Assembly: GCA_024734555.1 (NCBI GenBank)
Contig: JANPWX010000452.1
Span: 1,617,355 to 1,681,354 of the forward strand
Direction of reading: 5' to 3'
Length of the DNA stretch: 64,000 bases
Origin: Trochalopteron elliotii
Lineage: Eukaryota; Chordata; Aves; Passeriformes; Leiothrichidae
Numbering within the stretch: position 1 is the first letter of the stretch; each line of letters opens with the position of its first letter. The notes under the pieces are model-generated. The model had not been told where the DNA came from, made no database searches, and saw only the letters and a program-made list of their open reading frames with translations. Shown piece by piece: positions 52,301-63,166 of the stretch. The position numbers and the translations under genes are program-made.

Positions 52301-54886
52301 ATTTAAAGTGTAAACCTCAAAACCTAAATACCCTGCCACCTAACACCATTCCCAACCAGAAAGCTGCCAACTGCATTCCCGATCAATATCAGTAGACTTC
52401 AGCTCCTGTCCCACAAACTCATCAATAATCAGGGAAGGAAGCCTTTTGCTATTGAAGCTTATGAATCCCTTATGACTTACATTCAACTTAATAATCTGCA
52501 AAACATGAAAACTGGAAAATTACTGCTCTCTATATGTCTTGAAGGTATTATCAACCTAGAATGATATCTACAAGAGTCAAATTTTGGACAAGGATTACCC
52601 AAGCTGCCCCTTTGGAAATCCTGAGGAAAAGTATACCCATACCATCTTTAGAGGGCCAAAAAGCATGGGCCGTATGAGGACAGAACTAAATAATGCCTGG
52701 TTTCCTTAGGATTTATTTCTGATTATTAAGGTCTTTGAAAAGAAATGGCATTACAATTTTTTTCCCCTGTGGGTGTGACATCAGAAGTGACTCTGTCCCT
52801 ACTGGATCCTTTAATCTTTAATAAGTGGCGACATCGTACAGGTTTGAAATGTTCTTCTCTACCTGTTTTAATGGACTTTGCAGAAACATGGTGTCTTTGA
52901 AATTACTATATTCAGTCCTAGCTGAACATAGTTAATAGATTCCAAATTTATCATTACCTCTGTCGGGCTTAAGCAAAATTACATGCAGAGGAATATTCAG
53001 AGTGGAACCCATCAGCTTTACTTAGTAAAGCTAACCGAGGCTGGACACATTTAAAGAGTCATGGCAGAAGGGACAAGCTGTCTCTTTCCCAGCTCAGCAC
53101 TGAAATGGCAGCTAGGCACCTTGCTCCCTCCTGTTAGGCTTTTTGAAAAATTGCAAATTCTGATGGTTTTATCCCCAAACACGAGTGAAGTGAATATCAA
53201 TGAATTACTAAAACAGGCAAAACAAGAGCCTTTGTTCTCATGAGCATAAAATGAGCACCGCACCAGGACTCTGAGCAAAAACAGCTGCAGGAGGTGGCAT
53301 TCTGTACCATGATAGATGGTGCTGCTGTTGCTGTTGAGATAGGATTCCACCAGTGGGGCCTGCTCCTCCGAATGCTTCGTCCTGCGCGTCCGTGCCCGGC
53401 TGTCCACGTTGGACTGAACCATCAGAGGCTCCTGGCGCTTCTTCTTCTGCTTCTGTTCCAGCAGTGCTCTCTGGAGAAAAGCACAGAGAAAAGCATCTGT
53501 TACTGGACTCCAAACAGCAGCAACCCACCATGGAAAACAGTGGTCAGCTTGACACCTTCCCCAGCTTTACAACTTCCCAGCTTTTCCAGCAGTTGGCAAA
53601 TGAGAGTTTGTGATGTCAGGTTACAGGAAACCTTTCCAAAAAACCACAACCAACCCACTGCTGAAACACCTTCTGCTGAAAACAGCAAATAATTAAAATA
53701 CATCTTTCTGAGTAGCCCACCAGCTGTCAGAGCTTGCTTGGAAATAACCCTTGGGAAAACAACAGTGTGAGAATACTGGCTGTGAAGCAATGGGAGGGTA
53801 AGCAAGGGCATGGGGTAGAGATGCCAATTTCAGTTTCTGTAAATTAAAAGCAGGTAATTGCAAACTAGAATCGAGTGATAATACTGGACACGAGCCTAAT
53901 TTAACAGCTGTAATAGATGAACTTTAATTAAACACTTAAATTTCTCAGCTAGACCCGCTGAAAACCGAAACCTTCGGCATCCAGCGGCACCACAGGGACT
54001 TTATTTGAGCCCTCTTCCACAACCTCAGAGAGCTGAACTGTTAATTTTACTTATCTATTACCTTACCATTTCCTTGCCTCCGTACTGTGATTTTTTAGCT
54101 TCTAGAAAGGAGACGCAATAAAACTGAGGAATGAAAATGGAGAGTGAGCTCTTTCAGCTCCCTAAGTTGTGTTAACACCTCAACATGACTCCAACATAAT
54201 CAGAATTAAGTACAGGATTATGGCAGAAACAGTACTCGAATTTGAAAATGAGATGCTGGTAGACATGCAAGCTGATTAAATAGTGGCAATAGAAAGGGAT
54301 AAAATTAAACTCACAAGGTTTAACTACAAAAATTACAACGGTTTTTGAGAAGGGGACCACAGAAATCAAAGTAAAAGCAGAAACCTCAACTCACACTAAA
54401 ATTTGGTGACACAATTCCATCAGTTTTCATTCATGGGGTTCTGACTCCCTTGTACAAGTCATGTAGGAATATTGTCAGAAAACAGGCAACATAAGCACAC
54501 AGTGCCACTAGTTACAGCCACAAGAGTGGCTGTAAACTCACTGAATAAAAACTTTGTGGTTAACCTCTGTTGGCTGCTGTGACTGTTCCACCAATGGGGT
54601 AACAAATACATTGCACGACAGCTTAAAACAAGTCCAAGGCAGTGGGAATCACTCAAACCACAGTCAGAAGACAAATTTTAATGGAAGTTAGACTTGTGAG
54701 TTTACTTCAGCCTCCACAGATCTTTCTTTCGCATCCCCCAGTCAGAAGATGCAATTTTCTATCAATTATCAGTGTTATCACTGCCTCAGGATTCAGACTT
54801 TAGGGAGCAAGAAGACCCACCTCCAAAATCTTACCTGTCTGTCAAGCTTCTGCTGACGCAGGCTGCTCCCCTCATCATCCAGAACA
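19259..54886 (-). CDS. TUB: TUB, tubby bipartite transcription factor / ciliary trafficking adaptor (11 exons, 5' end beyond window)
   Basis: Tubby binds PI(4,5)P2 through its C-terminal tubby domain and the IFT-A complex through an N-terminal helix. It delivers receptors into primary cilia, and in neurons it affects body weight, hearing and retina. Coding order is complement(join(19259..19392,19798..19969,20377..20475,25488..25602,26569..26681,27261..27452,28225..28346,33525..33692,42102..42236,53308..53470,54835..54886)). All junctions are GT-AG and keep frame through about 487 residues. The N-terminal part shows [20 protein letters not shown] and the basic [10 protein letters not shown]. 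The middle has an acidic/Ser-rich block. The tubby domain follows with [20 protein letters not shown], the phosphoinositide-binding GKLRSN, and the terminal SFDSKLACE. Mammalian TUB is about 506 residues, so only about 13 N-terminal residues (or an alternative first exon) are missing. Identity is certain; exon borders are read from consensus and phase. Confidence 0.95.
19798..19969 (-). CDS. TUB: TUB coding exon: [15 protein letters not shown]...
   Basis: A 172-nt exon, phase 0 in and phase 1 out, with acceptor gtgtgtgcag|GAACAC and donor CGATC|gtaagt. It encodes [20 protein letters not shown], then [20 protein letters not shown] and SVKNFQIIH. This is one of the most conserved parts of the tubby domain. 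Confidence 0.95.
20377..20475 (-). CDS. TUB: TUB coding exon: [15 protein letters not shown]...
   Basis: A 99-nt, phase 0/0 exon with acceptor tgtttttag|GAAACA and donor CGAAAT|gtaagt. It encodes [20 protein letters not shown], then [11 protein letters not shown], a core tubby-domain segment. Confidence 0.95.
23003..23082. repeat. TUB: Short GAAACTAT repeat cluster with hairpin
   Basis: Five or so copies of a GAAACTA(T) unit lie within 80 bp. The first part (23,007-23,027) forms a perfect 9-bp inverted repeat, ggaaactat/atagtttcc, with a 3-base loop. Confidence 0.65.
25488..25602 (-). CDS. TUB: TUB coding exon: [15 protein letters not shown]...
   Basis: A 115-nt exon, phase 2 in and phase 0 out, with acceptor tttttggtag|ATCAAA and donor TGTTAT|gtaagt. 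It encodes [17 protein letters not shown] and [10 protein letters not shown]. Mammals have one more Ser/Thr residue in the variable loop; otherwise it is highly conserved. Confidence 0.95.
26569..26681 (-). CDS. TUB: TUB coding exon: [18 protein letters not shown]...
   Basis: A 113-nt exon, phase 0 in and phase 2 out, with acceptor gcctag|GTGTTT and donor CTGAG|gtaaat. It encodes [20 protein letters not shown], then [16 protein letters not shown]. The Asn of SNYL, and the Lys and Arg of GKLR, are lipid-contacting residues in mouse tubby. The Arg codon is split across this junction. Confidence 0.95.
27261..27452 (-). CDS. TUB: TUB coding exon: start of tubby domain
   Basis: A 192-nt, phase 0/0 exon with acceptor attgttttag|GAAGCA and donor AAAAAG|gtcata. 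It reads [20 protein letters not shown], then [20 protein letters not shown] and [17 protein letters not shown], the first strands of the tubby beta-barrel. Confidence 0.95.
28225..28346 (-). CDS. TUB: TUB coding exon: [15 protein letters not shown]...
   Basis: A 122-nt exon, phase 1 in and phase 0 out, with acceptor tctcttcag|GCATTT and donor AATAAG|gtgagg. It encodes [19 protein letters not shown], then [16 protein letters not shown]. This is the acidic and serine block just before the tubby domain. Confidence 0.93.
29230..29301 (-). CDS. TUB: Candidate 72-nt TUB cassette exon (24-residue Ser-rich insert)
   Basis: The acceptor ggattttttcctttcccag and donor CCTG|gtgagt are both near consensus. 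The 72 nt fit the phase-1 intron between MQKK and [10 protein letters not shown]. The inserted segment opens [16 protein letters not shown] and ends ALDHVP. The Ser-rich composition suits the disordered linker before the tubby domain. It is not part of the canonical protein known from mammals; use is inferred. Confidence 0.5.
31108..31770 (-). mobile_element. CR1 LINE 3' part, inserted in TUB intron, same strand as TUB
   Basis: The left edge (agaatcataagaat...gagttggaagggaccc) is the reverse complement of a CR1 tail. It is followed by typical CR1 reverse-complement blocks (cttcagtctcctcttctccaggctgaac and ctggctgccagggcactgctggctcc...caacttgccatgga). On the - strand a broken frame reads [20 protein letters not shown] and LLESVQRRP, the C-terminal end of the CR1 reverse-transcriptase ORF. 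It is 5'-truncated and inactive. Confidence 0.88.
33525..33692 (-). CDS. TUB: TUB coding exon: GIDGPAAFQ...LRTAMQKK
   Basis: A 168-nt exon, phase 1 at both ends, with acceptor gtctgacag|GGATTG and donor AAAAGG|gtaag. It contains the conserved VQILTVGQS and [10 protein letters not shown] blocks in a disordered, Gln/Asp-rich setting. Confidence 0.93.
37519..37595 (-). mobile_element. Old CR1 tail remnant
   Basis: The line aaggacatctagaggtggtttagtccaaacctcc matches the reverse-complement CR1 3' block (ggacatct.gaggtc.tctagtccaac). It is short and diverged. Confidence 0.5.
41384..41418. repeat. (CA/TA)n microsatellite
   Basis: Consecutive cataca, cacacaca and tatatata blocks form a compound dinucleotide repeat in a TUB intron. 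Confidence 0.9.
42102..42236 (-). CDS. TUB: TUB coding exon: VQEAEQEDV...RKEKKGKHK
   Basis: A 135-nt exon, phase 1 at both ends, with acceptor ctgaagcag|TGCAGG and donor CACAAAG|gttagc. It reads [20 protein letters not shown] and ends in [11 protein letters not shown], a second basic cluster. The middle is shorter and differs from mammals, as expected for this disordered region. Confidence 0.9.
46472..46507 (-). CDS. TUB: Candidate 36-nt TUB microexon (12-residue insert)
   Basis: On the - strand an 11-T tract and gtcgtctaag form an acceptor. 36 nt later ATATG|gtaata is a donor. The host intron is phase 1 and the element starts and ends in phase 1. Inclusion therefore inserts exactly [12 protein letters not shown] between STIYH and VQEAEQ with no frame change. 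The insert is helix-like with a charged end, typical of neuronal microexon peptides. I know of no annotated TUB exon with this sequence, so it is inferred from splice signals and phase only. Confidence 0.5.
47757..48125. other. GC-rich island of unknown origin in a TUB intron
   Basis: About 370 bp visibly richer in G and C than the surrounding intron, with sharp edges. Several frames are open across it (for example + strand 47,758-48,147), as expected from GC content. It may be a degraded transposable element, but I do not recognise one. Confidence 0.4.
50425..50542. repeat. 55-bp tandem duplication
   Basis: A unit beginning cagcacagataatggcatc is repeated at 50,425 and 50,480, with a partial third start at 50,535. 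The two copies are nearly identical, so the duplication is recent. Confidence 0.9.
53308..53470 (-). CDS. TUB: TUB coding exon: [17 protein letters not shown]...
   Basis: A 163-nt exon with acceptor cttttctccag|AGAGCA and donor ATCATG|gtacag. It encodes [16 protein letters not shown], then [20 protein letters not shown] plus one base. The lysine cluster is a likely nuclear localisation signal. The intron that follows is phase 1 and 11.1 kb long. Confidence 0.93.
53471..54834 (-). other. TUB: TUB intron, phase 0, 1.4 kb
   Basis: Contains the 35-nt exon-like element at 54,067-54,101 and a small CpG-containing patch near 53,950-53,990. No repeat was recognised. Confidence 0.8.
54067..54101 (-). 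other. TUB: Exon-like 35-nt element in TUB intron (poison exon or alternative start)
   Basis: The acceptor is cgtctcctttctag and the donor AAATG|gtaagg. As an internal cassette the 35 nt shift frame and give a TGA at the next junction. As part of a 5' leader exon its last three bases, ATG, join directly and in frame to AGAGCACTG (RALLEQ...). Evidence is limited to splice signals and frame. Confidence 0.25.
54835..54886 (-). CDS. TUB: TUB coding exon (first in window): SVLDDEG...QKLDRQ
   Basis: A 52-nt exon with acceptor ctttgcag|TGTTCT and donor AGACAG|gtaag. It completes a split codon and reads [17 protein letters not shown], the conserved start of the helix that in tubby proteins contacts IFT-A. 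It begins in phase 2, so a short upstream coding exon must exist beyond the window. Confidence 0.9.
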
Positions 54887-56913
54887 CTGCAAAGACAAAG
54901 AGTACATAATTGGAACACATTTATCACTCAAAACAGCAACTAGCAGCACCCAGTAGAGGAAACTCTCACAGGAGTTATCCATACAAAACTCCCATTGTGT
55001 TCCATGAAGTTTGCCTGCCCTAACTGAAAAAACTTGGCTTCAGAGGATTTAAACGCAGTCCATGAAAAGCTGAACAACTCTGCTCACACAAACTTCAACA
55101 AAAATATATAATCAGGCAGTTCACAGAGAAATGCAAAATCTACTGTCTACAGCTTCATTTCTTTTTCACTCTCTTCTAATGCAAAACATAAATGTATACA
55201 GCACTGAAACTGAAAATTTGCATATAAAGCCTAGAAAAAGGGAGAAGTATAAGAGAACTGCTTAGCAACTCAGCAGTATTTAAAGTTATGGTAGGAAAAT
55301 TAACTGCCTGATGTTTTACACACTGAAAACTACAATTTATTCCTGAATATCTGAGAAGGCACATACTTCAATGTCTAGAGATAGGCAAGATAAACAGCAT
55401 TGCTCAGTGCCATATTTCTCTCTGCTAATTGTTGTTGTTGGGAGACTAGCTCCTGTGCATTCAATCATGTTCATTAATTAGATATTAAAGCCTGGCATTG
55501 AAATCAAAAAGCTATTTTTGCAAAGTATTTTATCAAACTACTGACTAGGCTTAATTTTTCTGGAGAACAAAGGTCTCTATTGTGAGAACACTATAGTTAA
55601 ACATTGAACATAGATAACTGAATCTTTTGAATCTTTTAAATAGTACAATGTCATCTACAAGGAAAATAGTGCTATAGAGCAAAAACAATAGCCTCTTACA
55701 AGGAAAATTCATTTTCTTCTACAATACACCTTTATAAAACATTAGCCCCTACTCTTCTATCACTCTTTACAATCAAAAAGAGCAGAAAAATAGATCCAGG
55801 ACAAACAAACCTGGATTCTGACCTACATACAATCCAACAGCATTGCCATGGAAATTGCATAAGAAATGTGAATTGCATGTATTAATTCATAGTCTTTGGG
55901 AGACAGTAACATTGTAGTAGAGTTAGAACAGCTAATAAAAACATGCAGAGTGCCACCTTCCCAATGCCAGCTTTATCAAACACCTCTAGTTAAGCATTTC
56001 TGGTAGCAACAGCCTTTCACAATTTTTCTTAGGTTATATGCTACAAAAGGCTGATGTTCCACAGGTTGAAATTGTGCTGTTCAAGCATCTCAGGTATGAA
56101 ATTACCATCTCTTGTAGAAGTAATGCATTACCCACAGCCCACAAAAAAGATTAAAGAAAAAAACAACCCTCACACTCATAAAAATGTTCTGCTTTACACC
56201 AACCATCCTTCATTTTATAAATTACAGAAGTAGTAAAAGGAAGACACACATTCCTCCATGGTATACAATATCAGGTTTGCAGAAGAGTGTTTCACTATGA
56301 CTGCAGCAGTATTAGCTGCACTGCCAGAAAGTACAAGTACCCTAATGGAGATTTTCAGCCAAACAATTGAGTAAAAGATGCCTAAGTATAAAGTTTCAGG
56401 CTCAGTGGCCTGAACAAATCCTCATTTCAGACAATGCTTGAATAAAAGCCAAAACCATGTAATGATGCTAATAGAGACCCCAAGAACTGCAGAGGCAGCA
56501 ATGCATACACCACCCTAGCATCCATGTCCTGGCCTGACACACTGCACAGAACAAGGGGGCAGGAAAATGTCCTGTGCCTGAGTAGGAAGCCACAACAAGG
56601 CAAATTCAGGTTCAGGCACAGCTCCTTTACGTCTCTTAATGCCCAGCAGTAGCATGGCAAACATGGCAGTTTAAATAACACCCAGCAGCAAACCCCAGGC
56701 AGAGAATGGTGTGATTTGCATTCAGCATTCCAGGAATGCAAAGCAACTATCAGATATACCAGAGGACTGCTAAAAAAATAAATAATCCATTCAAAAACTA
56801 TGGATGTTGCAATGCTAAAACAGCACTCCACATTGCCCTTCTTACTGCAAGACTTTTTTTTTTAGTTTCTGAATATATGCAAAGCTGAGATCAAGAGCAG
56901 CATGTCTTGAAAA

Positions 56914-56947
56914 CCAGATGACAACGTCATCTGGAGCTTCCAGCTCC
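56914..56947. repeat. Two adjacent short inverted repeats
   Basis: ccagatgac and gtcatctgg pair perfectly around a 3-base loop. The overlapping ggagc/gctcc pair follows. There is no associated feature. Confidence 0.5.
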
Positions 56948-57540
56948 TTCATTATCCCACTTCATATTTTATAAAGTTCTGAGTAGTTTTCCACAACATT
57001 CTTTAGTCATGCATTAATGACAAGCCTTGCATTTAACATTCAACAAATAAAACTGAATTCCAGCTTTCTTCACTGACACCAAGAGGTTGCTTCAACAATC
57101 TTCCCTCCCTCCAGGATGCTGGACTAGTATGAGAACGCCTTGCCCCCACCAGCCAGCCACACCACTCTTCTGAATCCTTCACAGGATAATGTTAAAAAAG
57201 GCTTTATTAGCACCAACTCTATCTATTTTAACAGTTACTCAGCTCCAGTATCACTGGAAAGCTGCAGTTCTGTCCTTTCTTGGTGTCTAATAACACTTAT
57301 GCACCTCCAAATACAAAAAGGGTTCGGTTCAGGCTATATATTCTACTGCTACAACAACAGAGCACTCCAGTTTCAGGCTGCACTTTGTCAGTGTTTTCTG
57401 CAGAGCTACTGGACCTTGGAGTTGCTGACCAGCAGCCAACATCTCACGTTCCCCAATTTCCAACAGCCAAAGTCTCCTGAAACTGGGTGACTTCCAAGAT
57501 GTGCCATTAAGGGAACTCAGGGTTTAAATACATGCATGCA

Positions 57541-57572
57541 TAAATAAGTAAATAAATAAATAAATAAATAAT
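57541..57572. repeat. (AAAT)n microsatellite
   Basis: A run of aaat units (taaataaataaataaataa) in the TUB 5' intron. Confidence 0.9.
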
Positions 57573-60500
57573 ATCAGCTCTGTTTCCATAGCAATTCCAT
57601 CAGGCCCTCGCTCTCACTCCCTGGAAAAACATCTGCAGAGGGCTCTGAGATGAAGTGTGTAAGTGCCAATGACCCTTTTCCTCACACTTCAGTGAGTCCT
57701 TAGAGAAAGACTTAGCAGATCATCTCATCACAGCATCTGGCAGTCCGTGCATTCTGTCAGATGCCCCAGGGTCCAAGAGCTGAAATCCAGTTCTGTATTT
57801 CTGCCTTTAATTTCTTCGGAAAACACAAAAGTGTGTGAGCAGAAGCACAGCCTTTGCCTTGCCCGGTCTTTCAAAAAAGGCAGGAATCAATTGCTCATCC
57901 CTGTGGAAGGGTTGTGCACATGGTGAGGACCCAACTTGTCCTGCCCAGTTATTTTGTTGCACTCTGGTCCAAATAACTGGCATGATCAGAAACTAAAGGC
58001 CCAATACAGCAGAAAAACAGTGACTGAAAGATGGCAGGAAGTAACCTCAGAGAGAGGGAGAATTGTTAGAACAATTCTGCCTACATGTTTGATGTGATGC
58101 TAGAAAATCCCAGGAGCAGCATGAAACTCAGTCAGACTTAATAGAGAAATATAACTTCATAATTCATGAAAATTGAATTATTGAAGAGCATGCATACATA
58201 TTAGCAATCTGCTCAGCACACTGAAGTGTCCTGAAGATCCAGTAAGATTAATTTTCACTCCTATTTGATCAAGGATCATGCATCTGCCTGGCATCTTGGC
58301 TATGGCTCTGACCCACTTAAAACAAAAAGCAGTTTTCCACTATACATAAAATTGTAAACAGCCCTTCAGCTCTGCAATAATAGTCTGGTCCAAATTCAGC
58401 TGACAAATCAGAGCTTGTATATATTTCCTTGCAGATTCAGGGAAAAACCATTCTTCTATACAGAATTTGAACAATCCACCCATTACAATTCACTAGTGCT
58501 GGATTTAAGAAGTCAAGCCTACAGCTACCTATTGTAAAGATTCGTATCAGTTGCCTGGACCAAGGCCCACAGAGACTTAAGCATTATCTTTAGACAGCAT
58601 TATTCTCAAATTTCAAATACAGCCTTTGATTCAAACATCTCAACTCCTGTTTTTTAAAGGAAAAAACATTAAAAGTAAAATCACATTTCAGTCAAAATAT
58701 TACTTTTTATACCACCCTTTTAAGGCACAAAATCCATTTTGCAGAAACAGTTTCAGCATTAAATTCAATTTATAGTAAGCCAGGCTTACTAAAGTGTTGC
58801 ATGTCACAACAAAGATGAAAACATATGAAAGGATTTTAGTATTCCAAGCTTTTTATAATCTCTATTCCTTAAAAAGCATTTAGAGAGAAACCCAAGACCA
58901 ATCATTTTTAAAGATGAAACTTCTTGATCACAGAAAGCTCCACACTTTATTGCTGAGATGAAGGCAGAAGATTCTGTAAGTCAACATCTTGCTACATTTT
59001 ACTGTAATTCCACATGGGGTGATTTCAGTTAAAGTAAAACCTGAAAAGACTAAATTCAAATAACACTTTTCACAGCAAGTACTTCACCTCTGCTCTTTGA
59101 AAATGCAAACTGCTTGTATTTCAAGAAGCCATTGCAAGAAAAAAGCAATTAAGAAGAAATGTTTCCAATTAGAATGTCCAAGATACATGTAGTCACTGAT
59201 TTTATTTAAGTGGGTTTTTTTTAAAGAAAAAGTCTGCCACAGTAAAGCAGCTCTATTGTTTCTACTTGATGAACAAGACAATGCTTTTGTTCCTTCCTGA
59301 CACTGCTTCATAAAGAAACATTTTCCACTAAATTTATGGAAATTTGTGGAAAATTCATGGATTCATTTTCCATGAAAATAATTTTTTAACCAGGACAAAA
59401 TCTCCCCTAGCACATCTCTGCAGCCCAGCACTAAATGCATCAAAAAGTACAGCTGGTCAAACAAGCAGACTCACATTACCACTAAACTTTAACACACTGT
59501 TTAAGAAGTGCCACCCTTGCATTTTCTCTTTTTGTTACTTTATAATATATTATTAACAGCAGCACCCAAAAGCTCTGTGTGAAATCGGGGACCTTTGCAT
59601 GAGCAAAATGAATATACATGGGCAGAGAAAATTCTTTAAACAAACATTTCACGTTATGAAAAGATGAAGAATTGGCTAAGAAATTGTTCCTCCCATTTAG
59701 AACACTGAAGCAAGCAAAAGCAACTGGAAAATTAGAGGTGGTATTTTCATCTTGAGTTTCTTCTGCCATATTGTGAGCTGCAATTCAAAAACAATGGATG
59801 GTTGAACCAGATGGAAAGAAAAAAAAAAAACGCATCACACCAGTTTAATCTTCAAGATCCCTAAGATCTTTTCTATACACTCCTGCTGTGAAGAAAAAGC
59901 TGCTATGCTGCTGTGTCAAGATAAACAGGTTATGGGATCCTAAGAGCACAACAGACTCAAAAGAACAAGAATGGGTGTAAAGTGCCATTTGAACATTACA
60001 GTCTCCAAAAACACAGGAAATAAAATTCCTGTAAAGAGATAGCACTTGGCTGACTGGATACCATCTGTCATATTCACCCAATTACACTTCTCTGTAATCT
60101 CTAAAAAGTCTCTGCAGTTCCATAAAGCCCAACTGCTCTGAATAATGTTACTGTTAATTCCTTAAGAACGAGCTTTCCCGGAGCACTGATGAAATGCTAC
60201 TGTAAAAGCCCATTAACAGGGTTAGGGACCTGCAGGCTGAAGTCATGCTCCGGGGGGAATGGCACACATTTAGGTTCTTCAAACAAGTGAAATTCTACCA
60301 ATTCCTAAGCAGTGAAGTGGGCAAAAATGCCCAGCACCTGCCAATCCCCACAAAAAACAAGGTCTGCTGCCCTACGATGGCCATAGGCTGAGCACCCCAG
60401 AAGCACTTGGGAGAACATGATTGTATCAGGCACAGGCTAATCAAAGACTTACAAATGAGACAAAGCACTCTGAAAGACTGCAAGGGCTCCCCTCATGCTG

Positions 60501-61459
60501 GGAACCATCAAGGCTTTCTGACCCTAAAGCAGCTGCTCAGTCACCTGATTTAGAGTAAAACCTGCAGCTACTCTCTTTACAGTAAAATGAGTGACTGCTT
60601 TCTTGGGCTATCTAAGCAAGGAGAAGTCTGGATATTGAGGAGCAGCCCAAGGACACTGAATATTATTTTGCCCTTCTACTGCAAAGACCAGCAACAGCAA
60701 CTCTTGGATGTCTCCCATGCCATGTTCAGAGGGCAGAGAGGGCAACAACCCACCATTACAGGTCACCCCTCAGTCACCACTGAACTGACCAGGACAGTAC
60801 AGACACCAGGAACTCCTGCAGAAATCGAAATTGCATTTCATTAGGTGAAGATTCAGAGGAATAAAGTATTTCACTGTGAATCTCACATAATAAATAAAAG
60901 CATGCCAGTCCAGGAGTACAGCACCACCTCTTTTGCCTGTGCAGAAGAGCCTTAAAAAGCCTGAAAATAATAAAGCAAAAGGACAGGGGAAAAAGGCAGA
61001 AACATGAAACAGATATTTGTATGAGAAGTATCAGCACCAAGCCAGCCACAAAACAGAAGATGCAGAGGATCATACACTGTGCTGATGATCCAAATGGCAC
61101 TAAAAGTAATGCCTGCAGGGCAGATGGTTGATAGCAGACTGCATGTGTAGTTGTACAAATAATTACAGAACCAAATGCTTTATTTTCTTCTCAAATCCTG
61201 GATGGCAAACTAGTTTAAAAATCAGCAAATTAATGACACCTTCCTGAAAGGTTGTTGGTACTATTTGCTCCAGTAAGGTTTATCTAAATGTCCTTTGTAC
61301 ATTAAGATCTATGACACTCATTACATCTGGCAATAGTTCTACAGATTAACTGAGAACAAATGTAACAACAGGAACACATTCATATTGTTTTTTCTTAATT
61401 CCATGTAGATAGTTTTTAAGATTAACTCCAGCCAAATCCTCAGCATGGCCACACAATTG

Positions 61460-63166
61460 CCAGAGATCAGGTTGGGAAAGCTAAAGCCCTGATAGAATTA
61501 AATCTGGCCAGAGATGTCAAGGACAACAACACAAGCTCCTGTAAGTACATTGCTGAGTAAAGGAAGAGTAGGGAAAATAGGTGCCCTTTCCAGAAGGAAA
61601 TGGTTACCCAGGACGTGGAGAGGGCTGAGGTACTCAATTTTTTTGAGTCAGACTTCACTAGCAAGTGCTCCAGCCACACAGCCTGTGTGCAAAAGGGAGA
61701 GGCAGGGACTAGGAGAATGAAGCACTGCTCTCCATAGGAGAAAACCAGGTTTGAGAGCACCTAAAGCACCTGGAAGTGCAGGAGTCCCTGGCAACTCATG
61801 AGATGCATCCACAGGTCCTGAGGGAACTGGCAGAAGGAGTAGCTAAGCCACTACTCATCATACTTGAGAAGATGTGGCAGTCCAGGGAAGTCCCTACTAA
61901 ACTCAGGCACATGGAAAATGAGGAGATGACGGGTGACAGCAAACATGGTGACAGTAAGGGCAGATCATGCCTGAAATATCTGGTGGCCTGCCATGAGAGG
62001 GCTACAGCACTGGTAGATGAGGGAAGAGGCAAAGCTGTCATCTACCTGAACTTTAGCAAAGCATTCAACACAGTCTTGCACAACATCCTTGTCTCTAAAC
62101 TGCAGTGGGATGGATTTAACAGCTGGATGGGGATGAGGATGGATGAGGAACTGGCTTGATGGTCACACTTAAAGAGTCATGGTCTATGGTTTGGTATCCA
62201 AGTGGAGACCAGTCAGGAATGGCATTCCCAGGGGTTGGTACTGAGACTAGGGCAGCTGTTGCTGACATGGACAGTGGGATAAAGGACACCCTCAGTAAAT
62301 CTGCCAACAACACCAAGCCATGGTGTGGTGACACACTGGAGGGAAGGGGTGCCATCCTGAGGGACCCCGACAGGCTGGAGAGGTGGGGATGTGCGAACCT
62401 CATGAAGTTAAACAAGACCAAGTGCCAGGTCCTGCAGCTGGGCTGGGGCACAAGCACAGGCTGGGAGGAGAAGGGATTGGGCAGCCCTAAGGAGGACTTA
62501 GGGGTGATGGTTGGTGAGAAGCTCAACAGGACCTACCCATGTGAGTTCTCATCCCACAAAGCCAAATATGTCCTGGGCCACATCAAAAGCAGCGTGGAGA
62601 GCAGGGTGAGGGAAGGGATTCTCCCACTCTATTCAGCACTCCTCAGACCCCACCTGTGTCCAGGCCTGGGGCCCACAACATAAGAATCACGTGCACCTGT
62701 TGGAGCAAGCCCAGATGAAGGCCAAAAAGAGGATCAGAGAAATGAAGCACCCTCCTATAAGGAAAGGCTGAGACAGTTGGAGCTGTTCAGCCTGGAGCAG
62801 AGAAGGTTCAGGGGAGACCTTGTTGTGGCATTCCAGTGCCTGAAGGGAGCCTACAAGAACAATGGAGAAGGACATTTTACAAGGGCATGCAGTAACAGGA
62901 CAAGGGGGAATGGCTTCAAACTGAGAGAGAGTCAATTTTGATTGGATATGAGGAAAAATATTTTTACCGTTTGGGTGGTGAGGCACTGGCACAGGTTGCC
63001 CAGAGAAGTTGTGGAAGTTGTGCCCCATCCCTGGCTGTGTTCAAGGCCAGGCTGGATGGAGCTTTGAGCAGCCTGTTCTAGTGGAAAGTGTCCCTGCCCA
63101 TGACAGGGGAGTTGGAATGAGATATCTTTAAGGTCCCTTCTGACCCAAACCATTTTAAGACTCCGT
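61460..63166 (+). mobile_element. CR1 LINE, 5'-truncated, degenerate, antisense to TUB
   Basis: The + strand shows CR1 ORF2 pieces in broken frames: [42 protein letters not shown] (the reverse-transcriptase LDFSKAFDTV region), DRLERWGCANLMKLNKTKC, EDLGVMVGEKL and LPLYSALLRPHL. It then has the canonical 3' end (gaggcactggcacaggttgc...caaggccaggctggatgg...aaggtcccttctgacccaaac). Stops, frameshifts and an internal deletion after the FSKAF block make it inactive. The usual FADDTK motif is replaced by SANNTK. Confidence 0.92.

Larger units (their letters stand above)
42237..53307 (-). other. TUB: TUB intron, 11.1 kb, phase 1
   Basis: The largest complete intron in the window. It holds the 36-nt microexon candidate at 46.5 kb, a GC-rich island at 47.76-48.13 kb and a 55-bp tandem duplication at 50.4 kb. 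Otherwise it is AT-rich unique sequence. Confidence 0.8.

Noticed and set aside
62116..62526. 136-codon - strand open frame at the right end
   Set aside because: It is the reverse complement of the CR1 ORF2 fragment, not a gene.
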